Positions 59,066 through 64,000 of a DNA stretch of 64,000 nt are shown here, one piece after another (within the stretch, counting starts at the first letter, position 1; every line of letters begins with the position of its first letter). A program made the translations under genes and the position numbers. This DNA comes from Ceratotherium simum simum (lineage: Eukaryota; Chordata; Mammalia; Perissodactyla; Rhinocerotidae), in contig NW_004454216.1 in NCBI RefSeq assembly GCF_000283155.1, positions 3,851,646-3,915,645 of the forward strand. Direction: 5' to 3'. The notes below the pieces were generated by a model. It was not told where the DNA came from. It did not search any database and worked only from the letters and a program-made list of their open reading frames with translations.

Positions 59066-59089
59066 GCACCATGACTTAATAATACTACT

Positions 59090-59275
59090 AATTTGATACA
59101 TATATTTCTGGCCAGTTATAGTTTTTATATGCTATGTTCTATCTTTCCAAAGAGATTCAAGCCCTGTAATAGCTAGAATTATCTCTTATGCATCTTGACA
59201 CTCTCCACTTATCTTAGCAAAGGGCTTTACACGTAATAGAGGCTGAGTAAATCGTTGCAAGATTAACCATAGAAA
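59090..59275 (+). mobile_element. L2 LINE 3' end fragment
   Basis: 'tccaaagagattcaagccct' then 'tagcaaagggctttacacgt' and 'aatagaggctgagtaaatcg', a diverged L2 terminus. Confidence 0.5.
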
Positions 59276-59571
59276 CAATTTTCCCCAGCTGTTTTGACCA
59301 TGAAATCAACAGAGCAGAAAATATGCTGTAGTCCCTGAGAGGGAAGATGCCGAGACCCAAAACAGTGGTCTTTGTATGAGCCTATGTTTGGAAAAGAGAG
59401 AGCCTATTTTTAAGCCTTAGTTTTGGAGCCCATCCAGGACAGTGGCTTCTTGTCCAGTGTCACCTTCATGTAAGCTTGACTGGCATTACAGTAACATCTT
59501 CCCACCTCATGAGTAAAGATATCTATAAATTGCTCATAAGCATTGCTTCCTATCTGATCATGTCTTCATTT

Positions 59572-59725
59572 GTGCGTTCATTTATTCATTTACTGAAAAT
59601 ATTTTCCTCAATACCTAGTATGTTCCAAATGTTGGGCTAACTGTGAATGCATGCATGAGTCCTAACTTTAAGGAGCTTAGTCGATAAGAAATATGTATTA
59701 CTTACTGCGTGATGATCATATTCAG
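59572..59725 (-). mobile_element. L2 LINE 3' end fragment
   Basis: Antisense L2: 'gttcatttattcatttactg', 'atacctagtatgttccaaat', 'gttgggctaactgtgaatgc' and 'aactttaaggagcttagtcg'. Confidence 0.75.
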
Positions 59726-59889
59726 AAGAAATTATTAAAATATAGATTATTTTTCTTATAAGGGAAAGTATTAATTCTACAGCATTAATTAATAATGAAT
59801 ACATTGCTGACCTTTTTGCAAAATTTCAGAAAATACTAACATTGTTTCCTTTACTACTTGAGAGTTTACAAACACACACAGAGTTTCTT

Positions 59890-60045
59890 CTGATTCGAAG
59901 GACCTTTGAGAGTAACTAGTCTTGACCCTTCACTTCGCTGTTGGGAAAGCTCAGAGGGGCGTGGTGTATTGTCTTAGTCATGAAGTTGGCAGGGGCAGAA
60001 CTAGAAGTGATCTCTGTTGACTGCAGTCCATCACTTTTCCAAGTG
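59890..60045 (-). mobile_element. MIR3/MamSINE-type SINE remnant
   Basis: 'gattcgaaggacctttgaga', 'gtaactagtcttgacccttc', 'gggaaagctcagaggggcgt', 'ttgtcttagtcatgaagttg' and 'gcaggggcagaactagaagt' follow the MIR3-like antisense order. Confidence 0.6.
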
Positions 60046-61867
60046 ATTGTCTTGCCCAAGCCAGTATTCTTGGTTAGGGTCAATTCTCCCTCCCGTTTGC
60101 TCTGAAATGCTATTAGGATTCAACATCATGCCAACCAGCAGCTGCTTTCTCTAAGTAGCGTTTGAATGCAACGCCGAATCCTGAGGAGGAAATGGTTTCA
60201 CTGTGGTTTGAAGTCTTTTCTACACTCTCTCTCCACCCACATATATTTATATCTCCCTCATTCTTAACTGAATTACAGTCAAATGCTTCATTACAGAGGC
60301 TCAGCCAGGAGGACATGCCCGAGGGAGTTTATTCACAGACAAATGTATTATTCACAAGCTTGATCTGATCATACAAAATTTGCACTATAACCATATGCCC
60401 TGAGGAAATTCCTTTTGCAAACCTAAATGATTATACTTAAAAGAATGGTGTGGAAGAAAAGAAAGAAAAGTATATGAGCTGGAAGGGGGTGGAGCTATTA
60501 CTAGTTTGCATCTAGGAAGCCCACCTAGGAACTTATTCTGAGCCCCCTCCCCCATGCCTTGCCTCCTCTAAGACACTATTTCTTTCTCTTTAAAGAGCCC
60601 CTTTTTGACAGTTTTGAAAGGAGGAGGGAATGATGAATTAAGTAGAGTGGGTGAATTATTTTAATGATGGTTTCTATGACAACGAGACAAATACTTTCCA
60701 TATACTTTGTGTTTTAAACAAAGAAGCCTTAGGCAAACAATTTTTCTGGACAGTCTATGTGGTCAAAACAAAACCAAACCCTGTAGGTATTTGGTTACCA
60801 TCAGGTATGAAAGGTTTGTACAGTGTTACTCCACCTGCAGATTAAAGTTGTTCTACTTAAAATTAGAGTCAACATCTTCATGGCATAAAATCTCTAGCAT
60901 TCCTTGACTCCAAGATTTTAACCTTAACTTGTACCCTTAAATTCTTTGGACGCGGACCTCCCTAGTTTCCTCCCGAGGTAGGTTATAACATTGTCCATTA
61001 TATCTAAGGAAATGCTTGATTTCTTTTTTCTTGCAGTTCTCACCTATGCAGGGTCATTTTGTATGGTCATTCTGTAAATCCTGCCCAGCTCTAACTGACA
61101 CATCAACTGCTGCATTCATGTCACATTTTTGCATTGAGTATTGGTCAGCAGAATGCTGTGCAGTTGATACCGCTGCTGCTTCCAACTCCAGCTCTGCAGA
61201 GGGAAACCTATCTATTATTAAAAACCCTATCAATAGTGGTAAGATTACACTGCTCTCTCTCACTGTAGCTGCTGAGTGTTATCTAATTGGTTTTTATTAC
61301 TTCGAAAACCCTGAGAGTACGGAGCTGAAATGCCCATTTACTAACGGTTGTGTTCTTTTCTCTTGTACTCATTGGAGATGCTTTTAGATCGTTTAGATTT
61401 TGGCAGCAGGAAAGAAGGAAAATGAGAGCATTTAGCAGAGTACCTGGAAAAGGACAACAAACCCCAGGATTGGATCAGCTGTGACTATTCTAGACTCTGC
61501 TACATGAAAGCACGCCACATGGGTGGCTTTTCCCATTGTTATCCGAAGTGCAGAGAGGATGTTTGTTTCCAGAATTGTGGCATTATTAATTTCTCATGGG
61601 AATGCTACTGTTCATTTTCTATAGACTTGATCTTATTTGTGTTTTCTAACTGGTAACTCATAAACTCAGTTCTCTATTATTATTGGTTTATTCATTTAAA
61701 TGGAACAATTAAGTGATGAGCCTATATGCTTGGGCTTGCCATGTACAGATGTCTTATTCAGATTCATATGTGTGATATTAGAAAAGATGCATCCTTTGCC
61801 CAGCCTCAGTGATTACTGTCTCCTTCATATTTATTTTCTGTTGAGAGGTACTGTGGTTCTTGCTTGA
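60046..61867. other. Repeat-poor DNA, best candidate for conserved regulatory sequence
   Basis: 1.8 kb with no recognised repeat and balanced composition, especially 60110-60310 and 61040-61400. A 123-codon frame runs through 61016-61387 on the plus strand with a 69-codon frame opposite it, but neither shows a domain, signal peptide or usable exon borders. A duplicated-looking pair of short plus-strand frames (60651-60845, 60707-60907) is likewise unsupported. Confidence 0.4.
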
Positions 61868-61899
61868 AATTATTATTATTATTAATAGTAGTAGTAGCA
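61868..61899. repeat. (ATT)n/(TAG)n trinucleotide tract
   Basis: ATT repeats pass directly into TAG repeats. Confidence 0.85.
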
Positions 61900-62224
61900 C
61901 CAGGAGTAGAATTAGTATTTTCTCTGGTGACTTTTTCTTTCAAAGGGTTTTGCTGCTTTTCTTTAAATACTTTGAGCCACTGTAAACATTCCAAACCACC
62001 CCTGTTCTCCTGAATCCTGTCCTGAGCTTCAAGGCCTGATTCGTGTGTTCTTCTTGATGTTCCATTTAGTTCACTGACTCCTTCTTTCTTGACTCCAGAA
62101 ACCAAGCTTCCATTTTTACCGCTCACTGGAAAGGCTTTCTGTAAAATCATGTCCAGTATTTTCATTCAGCTTGTATTTTTCTCTTTATCTCTACCTTGCT
62201 TCCAATGTGCTCCTCAGTGAGGGA
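61900..62224. other. Unique DNA
   Basis: A 119-codon minus-strand frame (61806-62165) crosses the trinucleotide tract, where it encodes an Asn run. It has no recognised domain. Confidence 0.35.
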
Positions 62225-62515
62225 TAATAATAGCAAAATTTTTTGAACACTTACTATGTACTAGATGCTGTTCTAATTCCTTTAAATGTATACTCAAGTC
62301 ATTGAAGTATTACGTTAACTCGCTGAATTCTCACAGTATCCCTTAGGTGAAGAGTACTATGCTTTCCAATATACTGACAAGGGCACTGAGACAGAACAAG
62401 GTGAAGTCACTTGTCCTAAATTTCCCACTTACTGGGGGAGCTAAGACTCCATCACAGGTGGTCTCAGAGGCTCACAGTCTCTGCTTTTAGCTACACTGCG
62501 GTGCTACCTCTCAGA
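62225..62515 (-). mobile_element. MIR SINE
   Basis: Antisense MIR: 'gaacacttactatgtactag', 'atgctgttctaattccttta', 'gggcactgagacagaacaag' and 'gtgaagtcacttgtcctaaa', ending 'tttagctacactgcggtgct'. There is an internal partial repetition of the 'gttaactcgctgaattctca' region. Confidence 0.85.
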
Positions 62516-62799
62516 ATTCCCTCCGGCTTGTCATCAGTGATATCCTTGCCTCTTGCATCAATCAGGCCAAATTCCACTGAACAAACATCAACTGAGTGCC
62601 CGAGAGGGGCCAGCTCATGTTCTCCTTCACAGTCTCCTCTTGTCCCCTTGCCCGTTAATTGTATTCAGGAGGGATAGATTAAGGCCAAAATTATGCTCTG
62701 GCTTTTAAGGTCTAGGAGCTCTTTTCTAGATGGGGAGAAGGGCCTCATTGGGAGCACTGAGGAGCAGCACTGATGATCCTTCCACATCTCTTAATTATT
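62516..62799. other. Unique DNA
   Basis: Nothing recognised. Confidence 0.4.
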
Positions 62800-63335
62800 A
62801 ATAATTCCTCTATGATCCTCTCAATGCCCCAGTCTCATCATTGTAGATTTATGCAATTGTTCCCTTTTCTTTGACCTCCACATCTAATCAGTTACTAAAT
62901 GTTACTGATTGCCCCCTTTAAAATTCATCTCTACAGCCATAACTCTACCCTAGGCTCTAATCCCTTCACTTCAGAATTGCAGTAATGGGTCTAAAAGGCC
63001 TCTCGTCACCCAGCTTCTGTCCATTCCAATGCAGTTACCACAGTCATATGTGCTGGACCCCAAAGCCCTTCCAATCATCTTCTATCACCAGGATCAAACT
63101 AACACCTCTCTGAAGCCTTCCTAGGTCACTCCACGGTTGGTCACTCCTCACTCCTGCATCTTTTGGGACCAGTCAAATAGTATCATGTACGTGTTTGTCA
63201 CTTCACTGCATTTTAGATTCCCTGTGGCCCGGACTGTCTATTATTTTTCTTTGTATTAATAACGTCCAACAATGTGTCTGGTACACAATAACCACTCAGT
63301 TAATCTAAGAATGAATGTGCAATTGAATGCGGGAA
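62800..63335 (+). mobile_element. L2 LINE 3' region
   Basis: 'cctaggctctaatcccttca', 'ctctgaagccttcctaggtc', 'acctctctgaagccttccta' and 'aatgtgtctggtacacaata', with the terminus 'accactcagttaatctaaga'. Confidence 0.72.
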
Positions 63336-63789
63336 GGAATGAATGGACGAATAAATAAATGAAAGAAAAATGAATGACTCTGCAGGGTCTTTCAGCTGCC
63401 TTTCACCAAGTCCACACTTCTCAGCATGGACACAGAGGCCCAGTGCCCTGCCCTCCCTTCAACGAAGCTTACCTGTAATACCTGCTGGAGTGGCCCTGGT
63501 TTGCCTAAGCAGGTGTGTTTACTGTTCTCTTGACATAACATTTTCTTCTCCTTGTATTAATAGTTCAAGGCATTCCCTTCTCCTGGAACATCTTTCAGAC
63601 ATTTCTTCATCATTTTCTTTCTCTACAAAGTCTGCCCCACTCATTTCCATTTCCAATACTCACCATTACTTTGTTCACATACACAAATAATCATCACAAT
63701 AAACTGATGAGAATGTGTTATTTTCACAATAGTTTATTACAGTGAAACTATCCACCAAGGACAATGGTGTCACATCATTTAACATATTT
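63336..63789. other. Mostly unique DNA, weak L2-like signal
   Basis: 'ccttctcctggaacatcttt' near 63577 resembles L2. The 106-codon frame at 63370-63690 lacks domain support. Confidence 0.35.
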
Positions 63790-63945
63790 AACATCAGGTG
63801 TCCAATGACAAGATTGCAGTCTCAAATCTAGTATGTGGGCTTGGTCAATGTATTACCTGCTATGAGCCTTAGTTTACTCATTTGGTAAATAAAGGTAAAA
63901 ACCATTAGCTACTTCACAAATTTATTGTGGTGTGGAGTATTTTTC
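63790..63945 (+). mobile_element. MIR SINE fragment
   Basis: 'atgtgggcttggtcaatgta', 'ttacctgctatgagccttag', 'tttactcatttggtaaataa' and 'attagctacttcacaaattt' follow MIR order. It is diverged. Confidence 0.65.
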
Positions 63946-64000
63946 AACAACTGACAACCAGTACTCCAATTCTCTGAACACCAACTGGGTGTCTAATAAT

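Noticed and set aside
61016..61387. 123-codon plus-strand open frame as a gene
   Set aside because: No domain, no Kozak-type context I would trust, no splice or promoter signals, and a frame this long is expected by chance in 64 kb.
1..64000. CRISPR array, prokaryotic operon, phage or endogenous retrovirus with gag/pol/env
   Set aside because: No regularly spaced direct repeats, no dense coding, no paired LTRs and no retroviral coding blocks were seen. All sizeable repeats are SINE, LINE, DNA-transposon or simple repeats.

Overview
This window is mammalian nuclear DNA, most likely from a horse or another perissodactyl. The diagnostic evidence is five copies of the equine tRNA-derived SINE family (ERE): a tRNA-like head with Pol III A and B boxes and a tail carrying the 'gatgttagctcag' motif. 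They lie at 1-243, 27846-28149, 31771-31987, 53949-54194 and 57801-58047, and four are bounded by recognisable target-site duplications. ERE SINEs are restricted to Perissodactyla.

I recognise no protein-coding exon, tRNA, rRNA, CpG-island promoter or gene-like processed pseudogene. The longest open frames are 126 codons or shorter, and they fall in repeats, low-complexity DNA or AT-rich unique DNA. The window is therefore best read as intergenic DNA or the inside of a very large intron. Nothing in it resembles a bacterial, viral or CRISPR system, and I did not find a new biological system.

Layout. 0-9 kb: ERE, L2 fragments, a long repeat-poor and locally GC-richer stretch (2.75-5.5 kb), a MER5A-like hAT fragment, MIR and L2. 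9-20 kb: mostly unique DNA with MIR/L2 remnants, a TC/AC microsatellite, and a diverged, internally duplicated segment at 19.1-19.75 kb. 20-26 kb: the richest LINE block, with L2 on both strands, L1M fragments, a fossil CR1/L3 reverse transcriptase at 23.0-23.3 kb, an L1 3' end at 23.7-24.4 kb and about 0.9 kb of L2 at 24.6-25.5 kb. 26-32 kb: MIRs, a young ERE with a perfect 18-bp target duplication, an L2 interrupted by a CA/TA microsatellite, and a truncated ERE. 33-45 kb: long L2 copies, MIR pairs in the same orientation, a MIR split by an L1 3' end, a small L1 insertion with target duplication and an hAT-like element. 45-54 kb: L1 3' end, GGAT and AT microsatellites, L2/MIR copies and about 1 kb of old L1M. 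54-64 kb: a young ERE, a Tigger/MER44-like DNA transposon, MIRs, a third full-head ERE, further L2/MIR, and a repeat-poor stretch at 60.1-61.8 kb that could hold conserved regulatory DNA.

Repeat calls rest on recognising family consensus motifs by eye. Boundaries are approximate (about 10-40 bp) unless a target-site duplication is given. Conservation of the unique stretches could not be tested here.
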